Assembly (NCBI RefSeq): GCF_037042905.1 | Contig: NC_087247.1 | Location: forward strand, 35,667,420 to 35,731,419 | DNA length: 64,000 bases | DNA from: Lytechinus pictus | Taxonomy: Eukaryota; Echinodermata; Echinoidea; Temnopleuroida; Toxopneustidae | Direction: 5' to 3' | Shown here: positions 29,601 through 36,740 of the stretch, piece by piece | Layout of the letters: every line of letters begins with the position of its first letter | Numbering within the stretch: position 1 is the first letter of the stretch | Program-made: the position numbers and the translations under genes | Notes under the pieces: generated by a model | The model's input: the letters and a program-made list of their open reading frames with translations, nothing else | Told to the model about the DNA's origin: nothing | The model's database searches: none

Positions 29601-32600
29601 CTCTGATTCAAACTGATCTGATTTTTCTTATTGATTTTGGGTTTAATTTCAAGAAAAAGAAATCAGGAAAATAGATAAAACGTTCAAAAGACACATTCAT
29701 AGGTAGAAATAATGAAAGTCGATAACGCAACCATCAACACTAACACTGACAAGTATAAAACTGCTATTTAAAACAATTCAACAAACAAGAAGCTAAGAAT
29801 TATGAAACAATTGGTGCTCATTCCAGATTAAAACGTGACTTTATAACGTAATACAGTAAGTTTAATAACTTTAAAGCAAAGATATACACACAAGAATACC
29901 ATGTAATTTTACCATTAAGGGTGAAAGTAATTAGAAGGAAATTAAGTACTAACTTGCAAACGATATGACATAATCAAATACAGTGTTTTACATACAAATG
30001 GACAATCATAATAGTGTTAAGCATATACAATTTGTTTATAGTATCGAACACTTATTAAAAAAATACAGGTCTTGTCAATTTGAAGAAGAAATTATTATCT
30101 TAATTTCCCCGAACAAATACTCTCATGAATGGGTTAACAAAGAAACTATATTATAAAAAAAAAATACAAACACCAAACATACAACAACGAGCTAGACAGA
30201 TTCAACTGCGTCCTCTGCATCTGTGACGTTTGACCAACGTCATCCTGATTTTGAATTGTATATACAATGGTTCAATGCATATAATAGGCAATATAATATG
30301 ATACGAGGTCAGCATATAGATTTTCGTAAGTTGATATCTGCGATTACTGATCCTTGAACTAATGTACTCCGATCTCTTATCATGACTTTTTTTTAAGGTG
30401 ACGCATACCATCCTAAACATTTAAGTTTACGTTACGAATTATTCTTGATGCTTGAAATCTACCCTACATAAGAGTAGGCGATTGACAGGAAGTTCAAGAA
30501 ATATGATAACGAAATCAGAATCTCGAATTACATGTAAAGGCTACTTGACCTTGGCATCTTGACGTTAGACCTGTGTACGTAAAATACATTCAGATATTCT
30601 TCTTGTTGGGAATAGATAATTTCGCAAACTATCACTTAAACATTTTGTTCTAAAACTTGATATATAACAAATAAGCATAACACCAGGAATTTCACAATCG
30701 GACACTGCGTCCCTGAAGTCTGACCACGTACTTTAACCCGTGCCTTGCACTGGCGCTTGTTCCTTCTTAGCTCGCACTCGAATGATTAATATCCATCAGC
30801 AAGGTCTTTTTGTTTAACATACAGAAACCCATCCAAGAGGAGCTTCCTCCCACCCCTTTCCGTCTGCACCCACTCCATCCTTGCAAATAGTGACGGACTC
30901 ATGTACCAAATCAATGGTGGGTCGTATGGTTTGCATAGAAGTCTCCCAATTCCCTTTTATTTTGCCATTGATTAAGTAGAGCATTCTCATAAAAGAAATC
31001 AACACTACATATATTTCGCGCGCGCCAGATAATTATGATAATACCTCTGTTCAAACACAAAACAGTTAAACCAAAACCTAATAATAAGGCAAACTGTTAT
31101 GTAGGATTTGCGCTGTGTCGATTATTGTTACAAAAGAAGTTCAAACCCCAGTAGGATGTTATAAGCTGGAATATTCTTTATTCAGCGTTTAAAAAACAAT
31201 AACAACAAATACAACAACAACAACAAAATCCATTGTATCACTTTATACCTTCTTAATATAGTTTTACAATTTCATTCAAATCTCTTGTTCTTTACCCCTC
31301 TATTTTAGCACGCCTGAACGCACGGGAAGTAGCGGTTATTTGAGCTGCGCGATATTTACATTGGAATGTAAAAGCTCCAATCACATCTTCCGGCGGCCCA
31401 CATGGCGAGCTGAGAATAAGAAATTGTGCTGGTCATACGAAGATTGCCAAAACAAATGATCTTATGCTACGGTGACATAACAATAATGATCGTACGAATG
31501 ATGCGTTCGTATGAGTTCTGGATTTCGTAAAGATTTGCAGATGAAGCTGACTATTTACGGCTTCTTACAGCGGTGATGGTTTGATTCCAAGATACTCGAG
31601 AATAAAATAATTGTCCTCAGGGGTAATTGTCCAGGTGGTAAATGTGCGGGGGGTAATTGTCCTCAGGGGTAGTTGTCCAGGGGGTAGTTGTCCGGGGGGT
31701 AATTGTCCGGGGGGTAGTTGTCCAGGGGGTAGTTGTCCGGGGGGTAATTGTCCGGGGGGTAATTGTCCGGGGGGTAGTTGTCCGGTGGGTAGTTGTCCGG
31801 GGGGTAATTGTCCGGGGGGTAATTGTCCTCGGGGGGTAGTTGTCTACAGGGGGTAATTGTCCTCGGGGGGGGGGGGTAATTGTCCGGGGGTAGTTGTCCG
31901 GGGGGTGATTGTCCAGGGGGTAGTTGTCCTAGAACCCTTTTTAGTCTACACAATATACATGAAATTGTGAGGCATCATGCTCCTACAGTGTACATGGTTG
32001 CATCTCAAAATCCTTCCCAAATAGATACATGTACATCTCAATTCAAATTTTCTTTAATAGAAAGAAAGATTCATAAAATGTTATTTCAAGGAAAAGCTCT
32101 TTCGGATTGAATAATCAGCTACATGTGTTTTGATGTCTATACAGAATGAAAAGAATGAAGAAATGACAATGACTGTCCATGTGAATGTGTAATCAATGTC
32201 ACTTTTAATTGCAGTTTTCAAAGGGCTTTGTACTTGCAAAGGACACAAATTTTATGTAAAAATTGTCAACATCCATCATTTGCATTTAAGGCAGCCAGTG
32301 TGCACAAGGATGCATTGCAGATTGTTCTAGGTAGCTGATTTTAAATGTTGAAACTAGTTACGAATGAAAAGCAACACCAACAAATGGTTTGCAAAAATTC
32401 ACTACCCCGTGCACTTTGTAAATTGAATCGAGTTATTTGCATCCGTAATGCAAAACATTTATTGACCCATTATCTCTTGAATTATTTGAAATTGTCTAAG
32501 TAGATTTGCATTTTATCGGGAGACTTACAACTGATTTGGGGACTTGCGTTCAATTTGCTATCATTGTAAGATTCTTGCAATGCCCCATTGGTCTTTTTTT

Positions 32601-35505
32601 TATATTCTGACTGCCAATCATAGCTCAGGACTTCTGATTTTGCCATTTGTTCACTCTTGCATTTTGCGCTGAAGAGTGCAGTTTAAAAAAGATTTCTGCA
32701 CGTCTATACTCCGCTGTTTTTTTTTCTGTTCTAGAAAATCTTTTACAATCTGATACAATTGTGAGATCAAAGAGGAGCATGAGGGCAAAGAGTGCACCAG
32801 CAAATCCAGCAAGGCACCTATCATCTCAATCACGTGACACACATTCAGCACTTGATCAATGGAAGCAGGCATCTTTCAGCAGAAATACGACTCAGCAGCC
32901 ATCGAGCGGAAGACTAGGGTCTGCATCCACCCAACACCAGCAAGCGTTTGATCCCTATAGCTGCTGCACTGATCAAAGGATAGACCATACAAGAATTGAC
33001 AGGACATTATCGGGCAGTCCCACTGGACTTGATAGGGCAGGTTGGAATCAGAGATCATCGAGCCCTGGTGGTCGTCAAAGCTCTTTGGGTAAAGGGGAAC
33101 AACACTCTCTCTTTCACGATGGTCACCCTGAACCTAGGCAAAGTACCTGCGAGCAGAATGATCAAAAGCGTGAGCATAGCAAAACAAGATTAGACCTTGC
33201 TGCTGAAAAACCATACAGGTCAGTTAAAACCTATGTAACACCAAAATACATATTCAGCTTTGAATGTGTCTACTGACTTTGCCTTATGCAGAACTGCTTA
33301 GGAAATGTATACAACTAAACCAGTTTTTGTAATGAGGATAGGAAAAATGTGTCTATGTAGACAGCCGATGTCTGTTGTGAAAAGTTGGAATGAATCTTCT
33401 GATAAATTTGTCTCATTCAAATTGAATTTTATATCTTAAGCACAAGTTAAGTTTATTCATAATCTTAATAAATTAGCAAGGGTTGGAAAAGGCAGCATAC
33501 CAGGATCTGTCCAGTGGGATCAGACTCCAATGAAGTTTTCCCATTCAGGTGGACTGATGAAACAAATGGCAGCAGCAAAATCAATGCAAGTGAATTCTGT
33601 GCAATTTCAGTGATAGTTAATTTTAGGTTTGATTGAAACAATTATGTGTTCTTTTCTTTATTCTGAAGTACTTCTATATTTGTGTACATTTCAAGATTCC
33701 TCATGGGATTGTATATCTGGTATTGTAAGATTTCAGTGATACATTTTCATTATTGAAAACAAATATGATTTGCCTGTTTTTTGTCTAAATCAGATGCAAT
33801 GGATAAATCCTAGTAATTGATTTGTATGGTAATGTGGTATAATTTGTATTTTCAAAAGGTTTCGCTTCAACAGTTCTAAGTCAAATTCAACCAAAAGCAG
33901 AGATGAGGTTCCTGATGATGTAGTTACTCGTGATTCCTCCAGTAACCATCTTGTAGTTAAAAAGAAACAATCTGCGAAATCCATCCCAAGCAAACCAAGG
34001 TCAGTTTACCGTTCCATAAGTTTTGTTTCATGAAATCTATTTATAAAGTTCCATAAAACCTTGTTGATAACTTCCGTGTACCAAACCAATTTGATATAAT
34101 ATAAATGATTTTTTTTTAATTACATCAGCTAGACTGGATTACATTTTGATTGACATTGTAATATTGAGACATGTTTTGTCTCGCCTTCGTGGCAGAGCAA
34201 GACTATAGGTGTAGCTTTTCCATTGCCAGCAGCAGCAGCATCACCAATATCAAATATTACAGAACCACGCAATTCCCAAACCATAGGGGAAGAATGTCTT
34301 GCTTTGCTATGCCTTATTTACAGTAGTTTTGATACAAGAACAATACATGCATATACTATAAGTGACATGATTTATTGCTCTGGATTTCATATTTTGTGCT
34401 CTGATTTATAAGTAAATGTATCAGCTGAACATGAAAAATCAATTACAAGTAGTAGAAGCCTAAAAGGGTGTTTCATAAGTGAGGTTGATCAAACTTAACC
34501 AAGGTTAAGGTTTTGAATGTTTAAGATTTTGAAAGAATATGCCCCTAGCACATAAAGTTTTTAGGAGTTATTACTCATGGCAGCTATAGAAATGTGATGT
34601 GATAGAAATGCTTTTGTCAGAGATACTTCGACCAGTCAAAGATTTACCCTTATTTTTCTTTTCACTGCAGTATGGGCAATGTCAGATTATCATGATTGTG
34701 GTATGAATAAAACATATTCATGCTGCTGACAAAAGAATGAGGAGAGAAAGTTTTGTTGGAAATGTATTAATTTACTATACTTTCCTACATAAGTATAATC
34801 CAATAAATTTATAAATTACAAGAAAGCTCATAAAACACTCTTCAAGTTTGCTATGTAACCTTTCCATTCAAAGTGTTCAGATGTTCAAAATAATGTATAG
34901 GAACATGTTAACCATACAAACCAGGACACATTGAACAATTATATACAGCTGCCAGAGGAGGTAGTTGGAACTATGCTTATATGCTTAAAGCCGGGGTAAT
35001 AATAATAGCAGGGCCCGCTGGGAGAATAGTTTTCGGAACTGAAGCGGCATCCCTGGGTAAATATACCTGTATTATTATTATTATTATTATTATATAGTTG
35101 TATGAAAAGTATCATTCATAATTTTATAGTATACTGTACATGTGGGTACATTAAAAGCACATAAATGGTATTTTTTATTGTATGGCTCTTATTCTCCTCT
35201 TATTATTATTAATACTATTGTACATAATTTTGATATACCTTTCTTTTTCTTTCAACCTCTTCAGGCGATATGTGCTGGTCCACCAGCCGGGCACCAAACT
35301 GGGAGTATTGGTACCCTCAATCCTTGAAGAACAGCTACTAGCCAAGCGGTTTCCAAAAATGCACAAGCGATGGCAACGGGTCGCTCCTCCCCCTGAAGAT
35401 GAAATAAATGGGTCTCCTCCTCCACCACAACGAAAGAATTCTTTGAATCCATCCTATGTCAATCCATTGCCAACCAATCATGGCTCAAGCCCAACAATGA
35501 TGTGA
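2553..35505 (+). CDS. 14-exon gene (3' part), large disordered protein of unknown function
   Basis: I join the exons 2553-2634, 4182-4360, 5137-5184, 6031-6168, 6432-6695, 11523-11613, 21359-22288, 22966-23030, 23996-24048, 25051-25131, 27603-27751, 32735-33218, 33859-33999 and 35265-35505. Every junction has an AG acceptor and a GT donor, and the reading phase is kept through all thirteen joins, giving 2946 nt (981 codons plus TGA). The first exon starts at an acceptor, so the true N-terminus is missing. The protein begins acidic, then becomes Lys/Ser/Pro-rich with a K5 run. It has a charged, probably helical stretch around exon 27603-27751 (RRQLLELRQRQRRKALL) and ends in a more ordered-looking segment (YVLVHQPGTKLGVLVPS, then FPKMHKRW) and a Pro-rich tail. 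No catalytic domain, signal peptide or membrane segment is seen. I do not recognise the family. The repeated R-[AP]-x-[ST]-[AG] motifs suggest a phosphorylated scaffold or cytoskeletal protein, which is inference only. Confidence 0.8.
2963..3130. repeat. Palindromic MITE, 168 bp
   Basis: The left arm begins GGGTGTTTCATAAAGC and the right arm, read in reverse, begins GGGCCGTTTCATAAAGC. The arms pair over about 55 bp with a few mismatches, through GTTCGTAAGTTAAGAGC to CTGGTGATC. It lies in an intron. Confidence 0.8.
4182..4360 (+). CDS. Exon 2 of the disordered-protein gene
   Basis: The acceptor is a C-run followed by TGTTGCAG. The split codon A+TT gives Ile, and the frame runs through IIERKPPSQPSD and YGFSTMKIDSKALLNM to a phase-0 end at CCATCACAG before GTAATT. 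Confidence 0.8.
5137..5184 (+). CDS. Exon 3 of the disordered-protein gene
   Basis: This is a 16-codon exon, phase 0 at both ends, between TTTTTGTAG and GTAAGT. It reads VSVDVQSSEKSRPSTG and carries the first R-P-S-T-G motif (5170-5184). It is too short for ordinary ORF calling and is supported by phase agreement on both sides. Confidence 0.7.
6031..6168 (+). CDS. Exon 4 of the disordered-protein gene
   Basis: This is a 46-codon exon, phase 0 at both ends, between TAAATCTTAG and GTGAGA. It is lysine-rich at the start (KSPIKKKEQKKNRTR), then Gly/Ser/Thr-rich. Confidence 0.75.
6432..6695 (+). CDS. Exon 5 of the disordered-protein gene
   Basis: This is an 88-codon exon, phase 0 at both ends, between AAATCAAACAG and GTAAGT. 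It contains a likely helical start (TKQIERKAEDKILQTK), an alanine-rich patch and the basic run PQKKKKKQP. Confidence 0.8.
6925..7340. repeat. Palindromic MITE, about 416 bp
   Basis: The arms begin GGCCCGAATTCACAAAGG and, reversed, GGACCCGAATTCACAAAGG. Internal inverted segments also match (the GTGCACTGTGACAAAAG and AATAAAATAGC phrases), so nearly the whole element folds back. It lies in an intron. Confidence 0.8.
8112..10245. mobile_element. 2.1-kb non-autonomous element with 19-bp perfect TIRs
   Basis: ATTAGGTGGTCTGTCATGA at 8112-8130 is exactly inverted at 10227-10245. The interior is AT-rich, full of degenerate AAATTTTGC-type phrases, and has no transposase frame. An internal alternating CpG tract lies near 8450-8465. 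No target duplication could be assigned because the outer bases ATTAGG and CCTAAT are themselves inverted. The superfamily is unknown. Confidence 0.65.
10780..10920. repeat. Degenerate AAT/GAT trinucleotide tract
   Basis: This is a run of imperfect AATAAT, GATAAT and ATGAT units in an intron. Confidence 0.6.
11236..11438. repeat. TTAA-flanked MITE, 203 bp
   Basis: TTAA is followed by GCCCGGTACACACTA, and the other end read in reverse is TTAA followed by GCCCAGCCCACACTA. The interior is GC-richer than its surroundings. TTAA target sites are typical of piggyBac-like elements; the family assignment is inference. Confidence 0.65.
11523..11613 (+). CDS. Exon 6 of the disordered-protein gene
   Basis: This exon follows TTTTTCCTCTCTGTGCAG and ends before GTATGT. 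It reads TTEDSPNEAHEETKTEEG and continues Ser/Thr-rich, ending with one base of a Gly codon completed by exon 7. Confidence 0.78.
11614..14180. other. AT-rich intron sequence without recognised features
   Basis: This stretch has no exon with acceptable splice sites and phase. It holds homopolymer and AT-rich tracts (for example the C-run near 13845-13857) and nothing else I can support. Confidence 0.4.
14184..14737. repeat. TIR element with CATTGACGAGTGGAT ends
   Basis: The left end reads CATTGACGAGTGGATGCC and the right end, reversed, reads CATTGACGAGTGGATACC. The match extends outward to a shared CACTT. Inside, phrases like ACGTGTTTAGGGT and ATACTTGTTAAGGG recur many times. It has no coding capacity. 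Confidence 0.7.
15705..17640 (-). pseudogene. LINE reverse transcriptase, frameshifted near 16450
   Basis: The main frame (to 16421) contains VIPIFKKGD, NYRPISLLTSFSKILE, EFQYGFR, FLDFSKAFDTIDHDIL, CGAPQGSLLGPLLFILFIND and the intact catalytic FADDSN. Near 16450 the frame changes; a 248-residue frame then continues with the thumb-like ANKLSLNIKKT and the conserved C-terminal YGILSWG and LQKRIVRII. The polymerase active site looks intact but the two frameshifts make this copy inactive. Degeneration is slight, which suggests a fairly recent insertion. Confidence 0.9.
17631..18497 (-). pseudogene. LINE endonuclease domain
   Basis: This 288-residue open frame matches the endonuclease/exonuclease/phosphatase fold of non-LTR elements. 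It shows GLSETWL (catalytic Glu), the GGGVAMYIK loop, IIGTVYRPPG, MGDFNINLL (catalytic Asp-x-Asn) and SDHFPVF (terminal Asp-His). The frame is open upstream of the first Met for ten more codons to a stop, so the domain's extreme N-terminus is damaged or in another frame. The reading frame is lost near 17640, where the reverse-transcriptase part continues in a different frame. Confidence 0.88.
18591..19500. other. Intron sequence, no recognised feature
   Basis: This AT-rich stretch lies between the LINE 5' side and a degenerate tandem array. I see no exon here. Confidence 0.4.
19500..20745. repeat. Degenerate tandem array (about 165-180 bp unit) with inverted end
   Basis: The phrase CCAAGATGGC followed by TCCAAAA recurs near 19539, 19703, 19851, 20029, 20211 and 20394, each followed by a diverged AAATGGACAT segment. 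The stretch 20645-20745 is an inverted copy of 20375-20475 (GGTGGATAT... to TGGAAGCC... to GTCCATTTTG reversed). The structure therefore resembles an asymmetric foldback element with a multi-copy arm. Confidence 0.65.
21359..22288 (+). CDS. Exon 7, the largest exon of the disordered-protein gene
   Basis: This 930-nt exon enters in phase 1 after TTCATTGATTACAG and leaves in phase 1 before GTAAGT. It starts GAMAMFKAANKLQISQKYG. It then runs through acidic and Gln/His-rich sequence, a Ser/Pro-rich central part and a Pro/Leu-rich stretch (FCPMRLPFSPLTAPSPLSD) to RPNTAE. The RAQSA motif lies at 21760-21774 and RPNTA at 22270-22284. An unbroken 310-codon frame in AT-rich DNA is strong evidence for coding. 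Confidence 0.88.
22315..22860. repeat. Tandem repeat, about 165-186 bp unit, rich in AGGTCA
   Basis: Three copies and a partial fourth begin near 22319, 22505, 22665 and 22815. Each holds GTCACATGACCAAGGTC and AAAGGTCATTTAGGGTCAA phrases. It lies just after exon 7, in an intron. Confidence 0.7.
22966..23030 (+). CDS. Exon 8 of the disordered-protein gene
   Basis: This is a 65-nt exon between TCTCATGAACAG and GTATGT. With the split Arg codon it reads RRREEQRPQTAGADPHVTF and ends in phase 0. RPQTA lies at 22983-22997. Confidence 0.75.
23047..23750. repeat. TTAA-flanked palindromic MITE, 704 bp
   Basis: TTAAGGCCTGTTCTCACTG on the left and, reversed on the right, TTAAGGCCCGGTCCCACTG. The element holds other inverted phrases (AACGGATG-type) and no transposase. 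Confidence 0.7.
23996..24048 (+). CDS. Exon 9 of the disordered-protein gene
   Basis: This is a 53-nt exon between TTTCTTTTCTAG and GTGGGT. It reads DFGSMTEEQFQKHLDVV, then a split Arg/Ser codon (phase 2). Confidence 0.75.
25051..25131 (+). CDS. Exon 10 of the disordered-protein gene
   Basis: This is an 81-nt exon between TATTTCAAACAG and GTGAGT, phase 2 in and out. It reads STPTDLSGYLKNDG, then LQLDKNWTDRMIQ, a segment that looks more ordered than most of the protein. Confidence 0.75.
25303..25437. repeat. Left copy of a 130-bp direct duplication around a MITE
   Basis: This stretch (GAGCTTCAACTTAGAAC through CACTCATTT) is repeated in the same orientation at 26034-26160 with about 10 differences. 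The MITE at 25447-26033 sits between the copies. This is far longer than a target-site duplication. Confidence 0.75.
25447..26033. repeat. TTAA-flanked palindromic MITE, copy 1 of 3 (AGGACAAGTCC family)
   Basis: The ends are TTAAAGGACAAGTCCACC and, reversed, TTAAAGGTCAAGTCCACC. Inner arms share GATTTTGATGAAATTTTCAG, AAGAAAGTTATGACATTTTA and CACTCACTATTT. It has about 590 bp and no transposase. Copies 2 and 3 are at 42247 and 61471, and a decayed one lies near 290. Confidence 0.85.
26034..26160. repeat. Right copy of the direct duplication around the MITE
   Basis: This repeats 25303-25437 in the same orientation, beginning GCTACAACTTAGAAC and ending at CACTCATTT. Confidence 0.75.
26864..27173. 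repeat. Palindromic MITE, 310 bp, with possible 3-bp target duplication
   Basis: The arms begin GGCCCGTATTCTGAAGTC and pair for about 60 bp through TTTAACTTAAACTCAGG and TTTAAAGTTGTGGTTTAAG. ACT occurs directly outside both ends, which would fit a Harbinger-like 3-bp duplication. That assignment is tentative. Confidence 0.75.
27603..27751 (+). CDS. Exon 11 of the disordered-protein gene
   Basis: This is a 149-nt exon after CATACTATATAG, ending before GTAAGT. It encodes a highly charged, probably helical segment, QRAKSAADRRQLLELRQRQR followed by RKALL, with RAKSA at 27634-27648. Confidence 0.8.
27873..28155 (+). mobile_element. tRNA-derived SINE with ATT tail
   Basis: The head has a tRNA-like A box (TGGTCTAGTGG) and B box (GTGTTCGAATC). 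It is followed by a non-tRNA body (CACTCGACCCAGGTGAGG, then AAAGCCGGGGTAATAAT) and the 3' end GCGCTTTATAAATCC with an ATT repeat tail. This is the standard pol III SINE plan. Fragments of the same body lie at 28475-28600 and 34980-35095. Confidence 0.85.
28475..28600 (+). mobile_element. SINE 3' fragment
   Basis: The stretch CACATTGTACTGTACTCAA, then CCTGGTGAGG and TAAAGCCGGGGTAATAAT, corresponds to the body of the SINE at 27873. The tRNA head is absent. Confidence 0.7.
29092..29266. repeat. Left arm, 15-bp tandem array
   Basis: About 11 units of GGACAAYTACCCCCC with small indels (CCGAGGACAA variants). The open frames across it (Pro-Asn-Tyr repeats) are products of the 15-bp periodicity, not genes. 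Confidence 0.85.
31605..31930. repeat. Right arm, 15-bp tandem array
   Basis: About 20 units of GGGGGGTARTTGTCC, inverted relative to the left arm and nearly twice as long. This shows that array length varies independently between the arms. Confidence 0.85.
32735..33218 (+). CDS. Exon 12 of the disordered-protein gene
   Basis: This is a 484-nt exon after a T-run and CTGTTCTAG, ending before GTCAGT. The split Glu codon is completed correctly. It encodes KRSMRAKSAPANPARH (RAKSA at 32782-32796), then Ser/Gln/His/Gly-rich disordered sequence to AAEKPY. Confidence 0.85.
33859..33999 (+). CDS. Exon 13 of the disordered-protein gene
   Basis: This is a 141-nt exon between TATTTTCAAAAG and GTCAGT, phase 2 in and out. 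It is Ser/Lys-rich, with FRFNSSKSNSTKSRDE near the start and KKKQSAKSIPSKP near the end. Confidence 0.78.
34980..35095 (+). mobile_element. SINE 3' fragment with ATT tail
   Basis: AAAGCCGGGGTAATAATAAT is followed by a variant tail (GCAGGGCCCGCTGGGAGAAT to GTAAATATACC) and an ATT run. It shares only the 3' body with the SINE at 27873. Confidence 0.6.
35265..35505 (+). CDS. Terminal coding exon of the disordered-protein gene
   Basis: The exon follows CAACCTCTTCAG and runs to TGA at 35503-35505. It reads RYVLVHQPGTKLGVLVPS, then ILEEQLLAKRFPKMHKRW, then a proline-rich tail with PPPPQRK. The first 40 residues are the most conserved-looking part of the protein and the best query for finding homologues. 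Confidence 0.85.
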
Positions 35506-36740
35506 AAGCTACAAGATGTTTGTTTGTGTGTGTCCTTGTTCCTGAAACAGCTGAAATACAGTGCCTTTTCTGATGATATAACAATAGACTTCAATTTGCT
35601 TCTCCATGATTGTGATTGTATTGCAAATAGTACATTCTTAGCTTTTAGAATATGAGAAAGACAAATAAGTTACTAAAAGTTGCACACTGTTCAATCTCAG
35701 TGAAACTTCCAGCAGCCTGTATCTTATTTAACTTTTCAAATTCAAGTTTTGATAGATTGAAGTTAGAATTACTCTTTGAGATAAGCTAATTTCATATTTT
35801 TGTTTTAATTTATGAAGACCAAATAGCTCTTAAGCTATTTACAATGAACCTTCCCTGGTGACTTTTTGTTGGTTTTCAGGTGGCTGGTAACAGAAGTTCT
35901 TTTCTAAATCATCCCTAGATATATCCGTTTGTGTTTCTATTCCTTGAAACTTTAATAAAGAATGTATCGGTAATAAGTGTATACATGTACATGTTTTTAG
36001 ATAAAAATTGAACCAAATATAGGCCGTGAATTTTGATATTCCGAGGGCAAGGCCACTTTATAGCACAAATGGGGAAAATTAAAAGGGGCATTGAAAGTTT
36101 AAAGGCTAATGAAATGACATTTAGGGTAGTTAACAGGACATCTTCAGCTTGGCTACTGGTGGCCTTGTGGACTATTGAGTTGTAATATTTGATTGGTAAA
36201 TGGGACAAATACGTCTAGTCTCTTGCTGTATTGAATTTGATAATGTAAACGAGACCAACAGAATTTGTCATTTAAAGCATTTTTTAGGCCCCCTTGTATA
36301 AGACAAACTTGTTTGTCTTTGGTTTTGTCTGTAGTATTATGAAGAAATAATCTCGGATTTTCTTTTCAAGTGTGTGTTTTATATAATGTACAGTTCTTGT
36401 GTGTGAATGATGGCCTATAAAATGTAATTGATATAGGTTTAATTTTGTTTTTTAGATTGATAGATACATTTCTTGGGCTATGATGGGCTATTTAGAATGA
36501 GTGCAATCCATCCAATATAACAAGCCTATGATGTTTGCTTGTGCAAATTTTAATGTAAATAATATATTTTTCAAAAGACACATGATTATTTTATTGTTGG
36601 GTGAATTGAAATTTAACAAATTGCATAATGTAAATTCTTCAAAATATTTAGGGATTATCTGGTAGGAAAAGAGGCTGTATATATATTTAAAAAATGTATT
36701 CTGTTTTTAATCCTTTTTCAGGTTGAAAATAAATTATTGT
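35506..36740 (+). other. 3'UTR of the disordered-protein gene
   Basis: This is AT-rich non-coding sequence after the stop. AATAAA-type hexamers occur near 35950 and at 36728-36733. The downstream one sits in a typical context, and nothing coding follows for 18 kb. Confidence 0.55.
36728..36733 (+). promoter_or_regulatory. Candidate polyadenylation signal AATAAA
   Basis: This is a canonical hexamer about 1.2 kb after the stop codon, the best candidate for the 3' end. An earlier AATAAA near 35950 could give a short 3'UTR isoform. Confidence 0.45.

Larger units (their letters stand above)
29087..31936. mobile_element. TU-like foldback element, arms built of 15-bp tandem repeats
   Basis: The left arm (29092-29266) is about 11 units of GGACAAYTACCCCCC. 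The right arm (about 31605-31930) is about 20 units of the reverse complement GGGGGGTARTTGTCC. Both outer edges share GGACAACTACCCCCTGGAC and the variant CAATCACC unit in the second position. CTTTTTAGTC lies directly outside both ends (29077-29086 and 31937-31946), a probable target duplication of 8-10 bp. The interior of 2.3 kb has no transposase. The architecture, long inverted arms of 15-bp direct repeats around a unique middle, is the one described for sea urchin TU elements. Confidence 0.85.
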
